From NCBI GenBank assembly GCA_020427395.1, contig JAGQON010000033.1, positions 1-37,234 on the forward strand: a DNA stretch of 37,234 nt, given 5' to 3'. The stretch comes from Phycisphaerales bacterium (GTDB taxonomy: Bacteria; Planctomycetota; Phycisphaerae; Phycisphaerales; UBA1924). Every line of letters starts with the position of its first letter. The first letter of the stretch is position 1. Below, one piece after another: positions 8,573 through 17,290 of this stretch. Under the pieces are notes generated by a model. It saw nothing but the letters and a program-made list of their open reading frames with translations. It ran no database searches and had not been told where the DNA came from. The position numbers and the translations under genes are program-made.

Positions 8573-9457
8573 ATGAAGTGGTCTGTTGCGAGCTTTGGAT
8601 TCCTGTTGTCGCCCGCTCTGGTGTTGAGCACGCCGATCGCGCGGGGCGGGGATGGGCCGATCTGCCCGGATTGTTCGATCGAGGTGCACGCGATTGCGGA
8701 TGCGGCGCTGTTCGATCGGCTCGGCGCGAGCACCGATCAGTACATCCGCGATGTGATCGAGGGGATGAAGGCCGTGTGGTCCCTGCCAACCGACGCCGGG
8801 GGCATGGGCGTGGGTGTGATGCTCGGCGAGCTGACGATCAATCAGGCGGGCGACCCCTGGGCGGCGTCGACGGATCCCACCGTGCTGCTGCCCAATGTGT
8901 TGAGCTATGTGTCGGCGAACATCCCGATCAATCCGAACGGACGGGATGTGGTGCTGGTGTTCAGCGGGCTTGACTTTGACGGGAGCACCACCGGGCTGTC
9001 TTTTGTGGGCGGGCTTTGTGACGCCACGAGCGTGGGCGTTCTGGAGACGAACCGCTTCTCGATCGAGTGGGACATCAGCCAAGCCAACCATCAGCTCGGG
9101 CATCTCGCCGGCGCGCAGCACGATGGCACCGGGAACGCGTGTGCAACAAACGCGTCGATCATGAGCCCATCCGCGAACCCATCGAACCCGTTCACCACCT
9201 TCAGCGCCTGCTCCGTGGCCTACTTCGAGAGTCTGATTCAGAATGCCAATGTCGACATCCTGGAGTGCCTCGCCCTTCCCGGCGCTGTGTGCCTCGCGGA
9301 CCTGAACGGTGACGGGATGCTCAACTTCTTCGATGTGAGCGCGTTCCTCAGCGCCTTCAACGCGATGAACCCGATCGCTGATTTCACGGGCGATGGGCAG
9401 CTGAACTTCTTTGATGTGAGCGCGTTCTTGAGTGCGTTCAATGCTGGATGTCCTTGA
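8573..9457 (+). CDS. Reprolysin-like metzincin with catalytic Glu replaced by Gln, plus GC-type dockerin
   Basis: A 294-residue secreted protein. After a signal peptide (residues 1 to ~22) the body reads like the M12B/reprolysin catalytic domain: VLVFSGLDFDGSTTGLSFVG, then a Cys-containing strand (Cys149), the zinc-ligand stretch H173-Q-L-G-H177-LAG-AQ-H183-D, a Met-turn SIMSPS (Met197), and the ADAM-like FSACSVAYFESL with Cys213. In active members the motif is HExxHxxGxxHD; here residue 174 is Gln (CAG at 9092-9094), so the three His ligands and the Met-turn remain but the general base is missing. The C terminus is a dockerin-like EF-hand pair ending GCP. AAGGAGAGG 7 nt upstream fixes the ATG at 8573. 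Likely outcomes are a zinc-binding pseudoprotease or a protein with residual activity. The fold assignment is by motif only. Confidence 0.8.
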   Translation: MKWSVASFGFLLSPALVLSTPIARGGDGPICPDCSIEVHAIADAALFDRLGASTDQYIRDVIEGMKAVWSLPTDAGGMGVGVMLGELTINQAGDPWAASTDPTVLLPNVLSYVSANIPINPNGRDVVLVFSGLDFDGSTTGLSFVGGLCDATSVGVLETNRFSIEWDISQANHQLGHLAGAQHDGTGNACATNASIMSPSANPSNPFTTFSACSVAYFESLIQNANVDILECLALPGAVCLADLNGDGMLNFFDVSAFLSAFNAMNPIADFTGDGQLNFFDVSAFLSAFNAGCP

Positions 9458-9503
9458 GCCGTTCCCTGCCATCGCAGTGCATTGATATCGCGACCTTGTA
9501 GAT

Positions 9504-9527
9504 ACCAAGTTCAACTTTGAGCTTGGT
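9504..9527. repeat. Near-perfect inverted repeat
   Basis: ACCAAGTTCAA (9504-9514) and TTGAGCTTGGT (9517-9527) are complementary at ten of eleven positions (the other could be a G-U pair in RNA), with 2 nt between them. No strong T-tract follows, so it may be a weak terminator of the upstream gene or an operator for the next one. Confidence 0.4.
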
Positions 9528-9663
9528 TTGGAGTCTGATTGGTAGGGTGATAAATAGTGTGATTTTGGGCAGATCCATGTTCTTGGAAATGCTCCCTCTC
9601 TGTATGCTCTTGCCGATCTGCGTGCTCTGGCTGTCGCCAGAGCCGCAGTCCCGAGGGGTCACA

Positions 9664-12090
9664 ATGCACAATCGCACTGCGAAGCGTTCCTATCTGCTGC
9701 GTACTCGATTCCAACTCATTTCAGCCACGCTGCCGGTGATGATCACGGGGGTTGCCCATGGGCAGGACTCGTGCCTGCCGTTCGGGCAAGTCGGGTTTGG
9801 TCCTGACACAAACTGCGCGGGCATCGCCTCGGGAGATCTCAATGGCGATGGCTATCCGGATCTCGTGACGGTGCATGGTTCAAGCATGGCACTTGAGAAG
9901 ATCAATGTGCACATCGCGGATGGCGCGGGCGGGTACCTGCCGAGGGCCGAGTACTTCAGCGAACGCACGCCTGTCGCGGTTGCACTCGGAGACATGGACC
10001 TTGACGGGGACCTCGACATCGTGACGGTTGTGTCGAGCGCATCAGACAGCATTACCATCTATTTGAACTCCGGGACGGGGGATTTCTCAGCACCCGTCAT
10101 CAATGTGCCGTTGTTGCCTTCGACGACTCCTGTCGGTTTGCTGCTCAGCGATCTCGATCTTGACAACGACCTGGATGTCATCTTTGGACACTCGCAGTCA
10201 ACCAGGATCTATGTCATGCTCAACACGGGCGGCCCGCAGTTGCTTGCCGCGCCGATCCAGTATTCAACACCGGTTGAAGTGCGCAATATCGACAAAGCCG
10301 ACTTCGATCGCGATGGCGACGATGACATCGTTGTCTCGGGCAACTCTGGCGTTGCGGTGATGCGCAACAACGACGCGGGGGGGTTTCCGACCTTTATGGC
10401 GAATCTCCCTCTGGTGCGTGGCGGCGAGGCGGTCGCGGCCGGCGATATCGACAATGACGGTGACGACGATATCGTGTTTGCTCAATCGTCCGGCGGTCCT
10501 CAAGTCGGGATCCATTTCTGGCTCAATGCCGGCCCGGGTAATGCCTACACGCAGGGGGGGTTCATCCCAACAACCGGTGAGCCAAAGTCGATCAAGTTGT
10601 TCCGCGACCAGCCACCGCTGCGAGAAGAATCAAGACTGATCGATCCGCCACTCCACATGGCAGTGACTGTGGGCTCGCTGGGAAACACGATCGGGGTCTA
10701 CCAGAACGATGGGACCGGCAACTACGGGCCGATGGACCGGTACAGCACCGGTGAGGCGTCATCGTCCGGGAGTGTGCATGTCCAGCTCGACATGGTGGAT
10801 GTGAATCTCGATGGGTATAACGACCTCCTCTATGCCAAGCGCGATATCGGGGGCGTTCTTCACGGCTCATTCACGGGGCGGTTCGGCTTTTCCGATCGTC
10901 ACCCCACGGGGATCACTCCTACGGCAGATCTGGCGCTGCTCACGGGCTTTGACCAAGACCTGGATCTCATCATCGCGAATCGACTCGATAACAGCTTTTC
11001 AATATACAAAGGTATCAACGGCGTCTTTGCGTCAGCCGTTACGATGCTCATCGATGGTAAGCCCGTGTTCCTTCGGGCGCTCGATCTTTCTCAGGACGGC
11101 GACGAACTCGATCTCGTCTTTGCGATGCAAGGTGACACCCAGATCGCGTCGTACAAAAACCTTGGTGCCGGCAACTTCGATGGCCCTGTTTTTAGCGATA
11201 CTGGATTGACTCCACACCGCTTTGTGCCATTCACGCGTTTTATAGGAGACACTCCAAGTCTTGCAGTCATTGGCGAACCGGGAAACCAGATCTCGATCAT
11301 GAATGGCAGCGGAACACAGTTCACCGTGATCCAGACTCTCTTTGCGAACGCGCCGTTTGGTACCGTGCGACAGATCGCCGCGGGTGACATGGACAACGAC
11401 GGCGACGACGATCTGGTTGTCATCGAATCCGAGGCCGTCAAGCTTTACCGCAATCAAGCGGGAACCCTTATACCCGAGCAGTTGTTTGTGAACTTCGGTA
11501 TTGGCGGCGATGCGATCCATCTCGCCGATTACGATCACGATGGTGATCTCGATGTGCTCTGCTCGGGAGGCGTGCCGTTCATCAATGTGCTTACCAACCT
11601 GGGCGGCGGAACCTTTGATCCGTTCTTCCTGAGTTTCCCCGGGAACTATGCTGCACGAACCATCGCCTTTGCAGATGTCAGCGGCGACGGTCTGGGCGAC
11701 ATCATCACGAGCAATGATCAGCAACTCTCGCAGTTTGCGGTGAACTTGTCGAGGAATCAGCCCACGCTCCGTTCCGGCGTGCTCCAGTACGCCGTCGCAG
11801 ACCCGCCGAGTGATCTCCTGACTGGCGATCTCAACCATGACGGCATCGCAGACATTATTACCATCTCTGCGGCTTCAGAGACTTACACGGTGATCATCAG
11901 TGAGGGTGGGTGTTCAATACCATGCCCTGCGGATCTGAACGGAGACGGGGTGCTCAACTTCTTTGATATCAGCGCGTTTCTCAATGCCTTCAACGCGATG
12001 AACCCGATCGCGGATTTCACGAACGATGGCGTGTTCAACTTCTTCGATGTGAGCGCGTTCTTGAACGCGTTCAATGCGGGGTGTCCCTAA
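9664..12090 (+). CDS. Secreted FG-GAP/VCBS repeat protein with GC-type dockerin
   Basis: An 808-residue predicted exported protein. A signal-like N terminus (about residues 1-33, ending AHGQ) is followed by FG-GAP/VCBS-type units with the calcium-binding core DxDxDGxxD, for example GDLNGDGYPDLV, GDMDLDGDLDIV and GDMDNDGDDDLV. I count twelve such units, consistent with one or two beta-propellers of the integrin-alpha type. The last ~57 residues are a dockerin-like EF-hand pair ending GCP. The ATG at 9664 is chosen because GAGGGG (9653-9658) lies 5 nt upstream and the signal peptide starts there; the frame is open further upstream without a good ribosome site. Such proteins are usually calcium-stabilised surface or matrix proteins; the ligand is unknown. 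Confidence 0.82.
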   Translation: MHNRTAKRSYLLRTRFQLISATLPVMITGVAHGQDSCLPFGQVGFGPDTNCAGIASGDLNGDGYPDLVTVHGSSMALEKINVHIADGAGGYLPRAEYFSERTPVAVALGDMDLDGDLDIVTVVSSASDSITIYLNSGTGDFSAPVINVPLLPSTTPVGLLLSDLDLDNDLDVIFGHSQSTRIYVMLNTGGPQLLAAPIQYSTPVEVRNIDKADFDRDGDDDIVVSGNSGVAVMRNNDAGGFPTFMANLPLVRGGEAVAAGDIDNDGDDDIVFAQSSGGPQVGIHFWLNAGPGNAYTQGGFIPTTGEPKSIKLFRDQPPLREESRLIDPPLHMAVTVGSLGNTIGVYQNDGTGNYGPMDRYSTGEASSSGSVHVQLDMVDVNLDGYNDLLYAKRDIGGVLHGSFTGRFGFSDRHPTGITPTADLALLTGFDQDLDLIIANRLDNSFSIYKGINGVFASAVTMLIDGKPVFLRALDLSQDGDELDLVFAMQGDTQIASYKNLGAGNFDGPVFSDTGLTPHRFVPFTRFIGDTPSLAVIGEPGNQISIMNGSGTQFTVIQTLFANAPFGTVRQIAAGDMDNDGDDDLVVIESEAVKLYRNQAGTLIPEQLFVNFGIGGDAIHLADYDHDGDLDVLCSGGVPFINVLTNLGGGTFDPFFLSFPGNYAARTIAFADVSGDGLGDIITSNDQQLSQFAVNLSRNQPTLRSGVLQYAVADPPSDLLTGDLNHDGIADIITISAASETYTVIISEGGCSIPCPADLNGDGVLNFFDISAFLNAFNAMNPIADFTNDGVFNFFDVSAFLNAFNAGCP

Positions 12091-12395
12091 GAACGAGCGG
12101 TCGTGATCGATTCGACCTGCCCGCTCAACACGATCTTGTCAGCTAGCTATATTCCTGTAGCACAGGCCAAGGTGGTGATCTTGATTCGATCAGCGATAGG
12201 GATCGTGGGACGATTTCTGCAGATCAGGATTGTGTGAACAAAGGGAAACAGATAGATTGATCTTCACTAACTTGTGGTCGTCCAGATATTTCAACGAGTG
12301 AGATCACTTGCCTAGCTGAGCGATGAGCCAGATCACGCGGATCGTGATCGGTTCAGATTTTGCCTGCGCTCCAACCCCCTTTGCGAGATCTGATC
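12091..12395. other. Intergenic region ahead of the beta-helix operon
   Basis: A 305-base stretch, AT-richer than its flanks around 12140-12300, with several GATC tetramers near its right end and one candidate operator-like dyad. No gene, RNA gene or consensus promoter was recognised. A 6-bp stem (GAGCGG with CCGCTC) just after 12090 has a long loop and no T-run, so I do not call it a terminator. Confidence 0.4.
12331..12349. promoter_or_regulatory. Possible operator dyad
   Basis: GATCACG (12331-12337) and CGTGATC (12343-12349) form a perfect 7-bp inverted repeat with a 5-nt centre, 46 bases upstream of the first beta-helix gene. The position fits a regulator site or a leader hairpin; no regulator can be named. 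Confidence 0.3.
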
Positions 12396-13502
12396 ATGCA
12401 ACACGAACAGTCCGAGCCGCTTCCCTCTCCCACCCTTCCTACCGACCGTCGCTCGATGCTCGCCGGCATCGGCGGCCTCGCCGCCGGGGCGTTCATCGCG
12501 GGCAAGGCCAACGCCGGCCCACTCACGCCGCCCACAGGCCCCATCGCGTCCACCCCCGGACCGGAGCCCCGGATCGCAATCAACGCAACCAACACCCCCG
12601 GCGACGCCAACTCCGTCTTCCGCATTACCCAGCCCGGGTCGTACTACCTCACCGACAACATCACCGGTGTCGCCGGACGCAACGGCATCGAGATCGTTTC
12701 GAGCCGCGTCACGCTGGATCTGATGGGCTATGCGCTCATCGGCGTGCCCGGCTCGGACAACGGCATCAACATGAACTCGTTCCGGGACAGCGTCGTCATC
12801 CGCAATGGGCACGTCTTCGGCTGGTCTGGGAGCGGGCTCAAAACCCGCATCGACAACGGCGCGGTCGAGGGCGTCCACTGCTACTTCAACACCGGGTGGG
12901 GCTTCGACAACAACACAAGCTACAGCTTCAGGTTTTCGGGATGCAGTGCGCTCGCCAACGGCACCGCCAGCGCACCGACCGGGGGCTTCCGCGTCGGAGA
13001 GGCGACCTCGGTGACCGATTGCCAAGCTCGGAACAACGCCGGTCCCGGGTTCGTGCTCGAAGGCGGGAGCAGCATCTCCGGCTGCCTGGCCGCCAACAAC
13101 ACCGATGTCGGCATCACCGCGAGCTTCAGCGGGCTCATCGCCGATTGCACAACTAAAACGAACGGACGCGGTGGCATCGAGGTCGGGAGCAACTCATTGG
13201 TCCGAGGCAATCTCTGCTCGTCGAACAGTCTCGGGGCGTTCGGCTTCGGCGTGCGGATCGACGGGGCCGACAATCGCGTCGAAGACAACAACTGCGTGGG
13301 GAACCGGGTCGGCATCGATTGCACCAGCGCCGGGAACTTCATCGCCCGCAACACCTGCTCGGGCAGCACGCTGGTCAACTGGAGCATCGTCGCCGGCAAC
13401 AAGTGCCTCGTCGTGAACGGCGCCAATGCCGGCGTCATCTCCGGCGACTCCGGCGGCACCTCCCCCGGCTCGACCAACCCAAACGCAAACTACACCTATT
13501 GA
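12396..13502 (+). CDS. Exported right-handed parallel beta-helix protein with Tat-like leader
   Basis: A 368-residue protein. The N terminus carries DRRSMLAG (Arg18-Arg19) followed by a hydrophobic Gly/Ala-rich stretch and an AGKANAG cleavage-like site, resembling a twin-arginine signal. A conserved segment follows (GPEPRI, then NTPGDANSVFRITQPGSYYL), and then pectate-lyase-like beta-helix coils of about 22 residues with recurring Cys-x-Ala-x-x-Asn, for example DCQARNN and GCLAANN. There is no dockerin. The C terminus (GGTSPGSTNPNANYTY) is shared with the next gene, so the two are paralogues. The ATG at 12396 was chosen because the leader peptide begins there; its ribosome site (GCGAGA) is weak and the start could be elsewhere. 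It is probably the first gene of an operon with 13525 and 15023. Polysaccharide binding or cleavage is possible for the fold, but no catalytic residues were identified. Confidence 0.8.
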   Translation: MQHEQSEPLPSPTLPTDRRSMLAGIGGLAAGAFIAGKANAGPLTPPTGPIASTPGPEPRIAINATNTPGDANSVFRITQPGSYYLTDNITGVAGRNGIEIVSSRVTLDLMGYALIGVPGSDNGINMNSFRDSVVIRNGHVFGWSGSGLKTRIDNGAVEGVHCYFNTGWGFDNNTSYSFRFSGCSALANGTASAPTGGFRVGEATSVTDCQARNNAGPGFVLEGGSSISGCLAANNTDVGITASFSGLIADCTTKTNGRGGIEVGSNSLVRGNLCSSNSLGAFGFGVRIDGADNRVEDNNCVGNRVGIDCTSAGNFIARNTCSGSTLVNWSIVAGNKCLVVNGANAGVISGDSGGTSPGSTNPNANYTY

Positions 13503-13524
13503 GCAAGTGCTCGAAGGAACTCCC

Positions 13525-15003
13525 ATGAACGGCAACGAACGTTCCGACTTTCCCAACACGTCTCTAACGGCTACCGACCGCCGCGCGCTCCTCGCCGGCA
13601 TCGGCGTCCTCGCCGCCGGCGCCATGATGGTCGGCCGCGCCCATGCCGGGCCTCTGAACCCGCCCGCCGGCCCCATCGCCCCGACGCCCGGTCCCGAACC
13701 CCGCATCCCGATCAACCAAACCAACACGCCGGGCGATGCCAATAGCACCTTCCGCATCACCCAGCCGGGCTCGTACTACTTCCCCGGCAACCTCTCCGGC
13801 CAACCAAACAAAAGCGGCATTACGATCGCATCCAGCGATGTCACCATCGACATGATGGGCTTCCGCTTGCAGCCGGCCAATGTCGGCTCTGCTTCAGGCA
13901 TCGTCAACTCGGGCAGCCTCGCCAACATCACCATCCGTAACGGTGTCATCAAGAGATGGGAAGGCAGCGGCATCGACCTCAACCCCGGCGGCGCGACTGG
14001 TCAGTGCATCAACATTTCCATCGACGGTATCACCGCTACCGAGAATCTGGCGCGCGGCATCCGTGTCGGCGAGAACGCAATCGTCCAGAACTGCATCGCG
14101 CAGGGAAACGGCATCACTGGTATCGAAGTCGGAATCGGTTCTGCGATACTCAGATGCACCGCACTGAGCAACCCGAACGGGATCTCCGCTGGAGCTTCTT
14201 GCGTTGTCTCCGATTGCACCGCTCGCGCGAACCAAGGCAGCGGCATCCTTGTCAGCAGCGGAAGCTCCGTTCTTCTCTGCACAGCGAACTCCAACCAGAC
14301 CTTCGGAATCAGCGCCGGTATCGGCAGCACGGTCATGCAATGCACCGCACGAGAAAACGGGAGCAGTGGCATCGCCGTAAGCAGTGGGAGCACGATCAGC
14401 ACATGCTGCGCGATTTCCAACAGCAGCACAGGCATCAGCGCCAGCTCTGGATCCACTGTTGCGCAATGCGTCGCGCGACAGAACAACACCGGCATCTCGG
14501 CATCAGCCGGAACCACAATCATCGCGTGCACCGCGATCCAGAACATCGGAACAGGCATCACAGTCAGCGACAACTGCCTTATCCGCGATTGTACGGCTTA
14601 TGATAACGGCTCATCGGGCATCTCGGGCTCGGTCAATAACCATGTGTTCAACTGCATCGCCAGCGGAAACTCGTTCCATGGAATCTCGATGGTCAGCGAG
14701 AATGCCATTCAGGGCTGCTCATGCGACAGAAACGTCGCCAGCAACATCGCAGGCATCAGGGTCAGCGGCACACAAAACCGCATCGAAGATAGTACTTGTA
14801 CTGGCAATACCATCGGAATCCAAGCCGCCGCCAGCGGGAACTACATCGCCCGCAACACCTGCTCATCGAACACGACCAACTGGAGTATCGCGGCAAACAA
14901 CAAGTGTCTGGTCATTAGCGGTGTGAATGCCTCGGCCATCTTCGGCGACGCCGGAGGAACCTCCCCCGGCTCGACCAACCCCAACGCAAACTACACCTAT
15001 TGA
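13525..15003 (+). CDS. Exported right-handed beta-helix protein with cysteine ladder (paralogue of the preceding gene)
   Basis: A 492-residue paralogue of the gene at 12396 with the same Tat-like leader (DRRALLAG, Arg19-Arg20), the same GPEPRI...NTPGDAN lead-in and the same C-terminal GGTSPGSTNPNANYTY. It is about 124 residues longer, because the central helix has more coils of ~22 residues. Successive coils start RCTALSN, DCTARAN, LCTANSN, QCTARENG, QCVARQNN, ACTAIQN and DCTAYDNG, each followed by a GI-x-x-S/A-x-G-S turn, which would stack Cys and Asn on one face. GAAGGAA (13513-13519) supports the ATG at 13525, 22 nt after the previous stop. There is no dockerin. The fold is confident from the repeats; enzyme activity is not shown. 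Confidence 0.85.
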   Translation: MNGNERSDFPNTSLTATDRRALLAGIGVLAAGAMMVGRAHAGPLNPPAGPIAPTPGPEPRIPINQTNTPGDANSTFRITQPGSYYFPGNLSGQPNKSGITIASSDVTIDMMGFRLQPANVGSASGIVNSGSLANITIRNGVIKRWEGSGIDLNPGGATGQCINISIDGITATENLARGIRVGENAIVQNCIAQGNGITGIEVGIGSAILRCTALSNPNGISAGASCVVSDCTARANQGSGILVSSGSSVLLCTANSNQTFGISAGIGSTVMQCTARENGSSGIAVSSGSTISTCCAISNSSTGISASSGSTVAQCVARQNNTGISASAGTTIIACTAIQNIGTGITVSDNCLIRDCTAYDNGSSGISGSVNNHVFNCIASGNSFHGISMVSENAIQGCSCDRNVASNIAGIRVSGTQNRIEDSTCTGNTIGIQAAASGNYIARNTCSSNTTNWSIAANNKCLVISGVNASAIFGDAGGTSPGSTNPNANYTY

Positions 15004-15022
15004 ACCCCAAAGGAGCCACAGC

Positions 15023-15664
15023 ATGCGATTCAAGACCCTGACGCTTTCTGCCACCACATCGATCGCCGCGGCCACCACCCCCGCCCTCGCCCAGGAGATC
15101 AGCCCCGTCAACAAGTACGCCTGGGGCGAGAACGTCGGCTTCCTCAACTTCGCCGACGCTGGAGACCCGCCCGGATCACAAGGTGTGTTTGCGAATCCCA
15201 CCTACCTTGAGGGCTTCGTCTGGGGTGAGAACATCGGCTGGATCAACCTCGGCGACGGCAGCGGCCCCTACGCCAATACCAACAACACCAACTTCGGTGT
15301 CAATCGCAGCGGCAGCGGTGACCTGACCGGCTACGCATGGGGTGAGAACATCGGCTGGGTCAACTTCACTGGGGGCTCGCTCGCCACGCCCGCCAACCCC
15401 GCCCGCATCGAAGCCGGACGCTTCCGCGGCTATGCCTGGGGCGAGAACACCGGCTGGATCAACCTCGACGATCCCAACATCTTCGTCGCGCTCTCTTGCC
15501 CTGCGGATCTCAACAACGACGGCATGCTCAACTTCTTTGATGTCTCTGCGTTCTTGACCGCGTATAGCTCGGGTGATCCGATCGCGGACTTCACAGGCGA
15601 TGGGCTTTTCAACTTCTTCGATGTCAGCGCGTTCCTGATGGCATACTCCGCGGGCTGCCCCTGA
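15023..15664 (+). CDS. Secreted WGENxGW-repeat protein with GC-type dockerin
   Basis: A 213-residue exported protein: signal peptide (residues 1-23, ending PALAQ), then four copies of a short aromatic motif (YAWGENVGFLNF, FVWGENIGWINL, YAWGENIGWVNF, YAWGENTGWINL) spaced about 35-45 residues apart, then the dockerin-like EF-hand pair ending GCP. The motif occurs in bacterial surface proteins as a short repeat; its ligand is not known to me. AAAGGAG (15009-15015) lies 7 nt before the ATG at 15023 and only 19 nt separate it from the upstream beta-helix gene, so the three genes look like one transcription unit. It is the only member of that unit with the dockerin tag, which suggests it could anchor or dock material linked to the two untagged beta-helix proteins; that is inference. 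Confidence 0.82.
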   Translation: MRFKTLTLSATTSIAAATTPALAQEISPVNKYAWGENVGFLNFADAGDPPGSQGVFANPTYLEGFVWGENIGWINLGDGSGPYANTNNTNFGVNRSGSGDLTGYAWGENIGWVNFTGGSLATPANPARIEAGRFRGYAWGENTGWINLDDPNIFVALSCPADLNNDGMLNFFDVSAFLTAYSSGDPIADFTGDGLFNFFDVSAFLMAYSAGCP

Positions 15665-15689
15665 TCCGGTGCAGGAGGGAAACCGGATC
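15663..15689 (+). repeat. Inverted repeat overlapping the stop codon of the WGENxGW gene
   Basis: GATCCGGT (15663-15670) and ACCGGATC (15682-15689) pair perfectly over an 11-nt loop, starting inside the stop codon and directly ahead of the terminator hairpin. It probably stabilises the 3' end of the operon transcript. Confidence 0.5.
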
Positions 15690-15693
15690 GAGC

Positions 15694-15723
15694 AGGGCCC
15701 ACCGATTAGTGGGCCTTGTTTCT
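15694..15723 (+). terminator. Intrinsic terminator of the beta-helix operon
   Basis: GGCCCAC (15696-15702) pairs with GTGGGCC (15709-15715) over a 6-nt loop, with an extra A-T and G-U pair at the base, followed by TTGTTTCTTT. Confidence 0.75.
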
Positions 15724-15769
15724 TTGGAGGGCTGGTACATTGATGGTGTACCAGAACAAGGAGCACACC

Positions 15770-17290
15770 ATGCGAACCGCACGCACACCAGTCGCCCTCA
15801 CGCTGATTCTCTCGGGGACCGCCATGGCGGGCTGGCCGACCGATCCTGCCACGCCGCTCTTCGTGGGCCCGCTCAACAACGCGTTCGATGAGCGCGCCGG
15901 GCTGCGATCGGGGGCGGACGGCTCGGTCTGGCTCGCGTGGCAGCAGGCCTACTGCGTGGGCGATGTGCTGCTCCAGCATATCGATCTCGACGGCAATCTC
16001 CTTGCGCCCATGGCCATGCCGATCCAAGACGACCCGACATGCGGGTTCCACCTTGAGCCCGCGATGGCGGTATTCGGCGAGAGCATCGTGGTGTCCCGCA
16101 AACGCTCGTCGCTTCTCGACACACCTGTCCAGCGTTACTCGCAGCAGGGCACCACGCTCTGGTCGCCCGCGTTCACGGCCGATGATGTGCTCGTGCTCGA
16201 AACGCTCGCGACATTGGACAACGGCGACACGCTGATCATCTCGCAGGGCTGGGACACGATCCATGTCGATCGCATCGACCCGCAGGGTAATCAGGTGTGG
16301 GCCAAGCAGCTCTCGTTCTCGGTGCCGGGGGGCGCGAACTTCGATGTGGTCAGCTTTGTGTCAGACGACGCCGGGGGTGGGTATATCTTCTGGGAGGATC
16401 CGGCGGGATATGTGCGCAGCATGCACGCGATGCGCATCTCCAGCAGCGGGCAGGCGGCATGGGCCGCAACCGTTCCGATTGTCAGTGTCCAGCTCCCGCA
16501 GCGTGGTACATCGCGCCACACCCACTCAGAGATGGTCAGCGACGGCCACGGCGGCGCGATCATCGTCTACACCGAGGGCTTCGAGCAGGGCACCTCGCCC
16601 GCGGCCATGTACATGCAGCGCATCCTGCCCGACGGCTCACTCGCGTTCCCGATGCCCGGCATCCATGTCTCAACAGACTTTGACCGACAGTTCGATGTCG
16701 ATCTGGAGCGCGACCCGGCGACCAACGACCTGCTGATCACCTGGCTGCATGGCTTCTTCAACGGCGTTGAAGTGCGAGCTCAACGCATGACGATCGATGG
16801 CGACCGCCTCTGGGGCGATGAGGGCGTCGAGATCCGTCCGTTCAGTCTAACCGGCACCAGCTTCGACTCCGTCTGGAGCGATGGCAAGCTCAAGACCGCC
16901 ATCGGTGTCCCCGCCGAGGTCACCATGATCCAGACGAGCGCCGAAGGTGTGGTCGATCCCGTTCAGGTGCTCGTCGGCAATGCCGGCCCCGCGAGCTTCG
17001 TCAAGGCCGCGTCATCCAACGATGGCGTCGTCATCGTTTGGCAAGTCGACGGCCCGCAGATCGAAGACAAGCTCGTTGCCCAACGCGTCAACCGCCATGG
17101 GCAGCTCGGCGGCGACAACCTGTGCCCGGCCGACCTGACCGGCGATCAGTCGCTGGACTTCTTCGATGTCAGCGCGTTCCTCAATGCGTTCAACGCAATG
17201 AACCCCATCGCGGACTTCACGGGTGATGGGAGCTTTGACTTTTTCGATGTGTCCGCGTTCCTCAATGCCTTCAACGCCGGTTGCCCATGA
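15770..17290 (+). CDS. Secreted beta-rich protein of unknown function with GC-type dockerin
   Basis: A 506-residue predicted exported protein. A signal peptide (residues 1-21, TPVALTLILSGTAMAG) is followed by ~430 residues with propeller-like, strand-rich segments such as SGADGSVWLAWQ, LATLDNGDTLIIS and NDGVVIVWQVDG, but no family that I recognise. The last ~56 residues are a dockerin-like EF-hand pair with first loop DLTGDQSLDFFD (Gln in place of the usual Gly) and terminus AGCP. AAGGAG (15758-15763) 6 nt upstream selects the ATG at 15770 over earlier in-frame codons. It sits directly after the beta-helix operon terminator and has its own ribosome site. Its dockerin is almost identical to that of the next gene (17657), although the passenger domains differ. 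Confidence 0.78.
   Translation: MRTARTPVALTLILSGTAMAGWPTDPATPLFVGPLNNAFDERAGLRSGADGSVWLAWQQAYCVGDVLLQHIDLDGNLLAPMAMPIQDDPTCGFHLEPAMAVFGESIVVSRKRSSLLDTPVQRYSQQGTTLWSPAFTADDVLVLETLATLDNGDTLIISQGWDTIHVDRIDPQGNQVWAKQLSFSVPGGANFDVVSFVSDDAGGGYIFWEDPAGYVRSMHAMRISSSGQAAWAATVPIVSVQLPQRGTSRHTHSEMVSDGHGGAIIVYTEGFEQGTSPAAMYMQRILPDGSLAFPMPGIHVSTDFDRQFDVDLERDPATNDLLITWLHGFFNGVEVRAQRMTIDGDRLWGDEGVEIRPFSLTGTSFDSVWSDGKLKTAIGVPAEVTMIQTSAEGVVDPVQVLVGNAGPASFVKAASSNDGVVIVWQVDGPQIEDKLVAQRVNRHGQLGGDNLCPADLTGDQSLDFFDVSAFLNAFNAMNPIADFTGDGSFDFFDVSAFLNAFNAGCP

Noticed and set aside
12323..13156. Alternative plus-strand frame of 277 codons over the first beta-helix gene
   Set aside because: Its product is Arg/His-rich low-complexity sequence, while the overlapping frame gives a clear signal peptide and beta-helix repeats shared with its neighbour.
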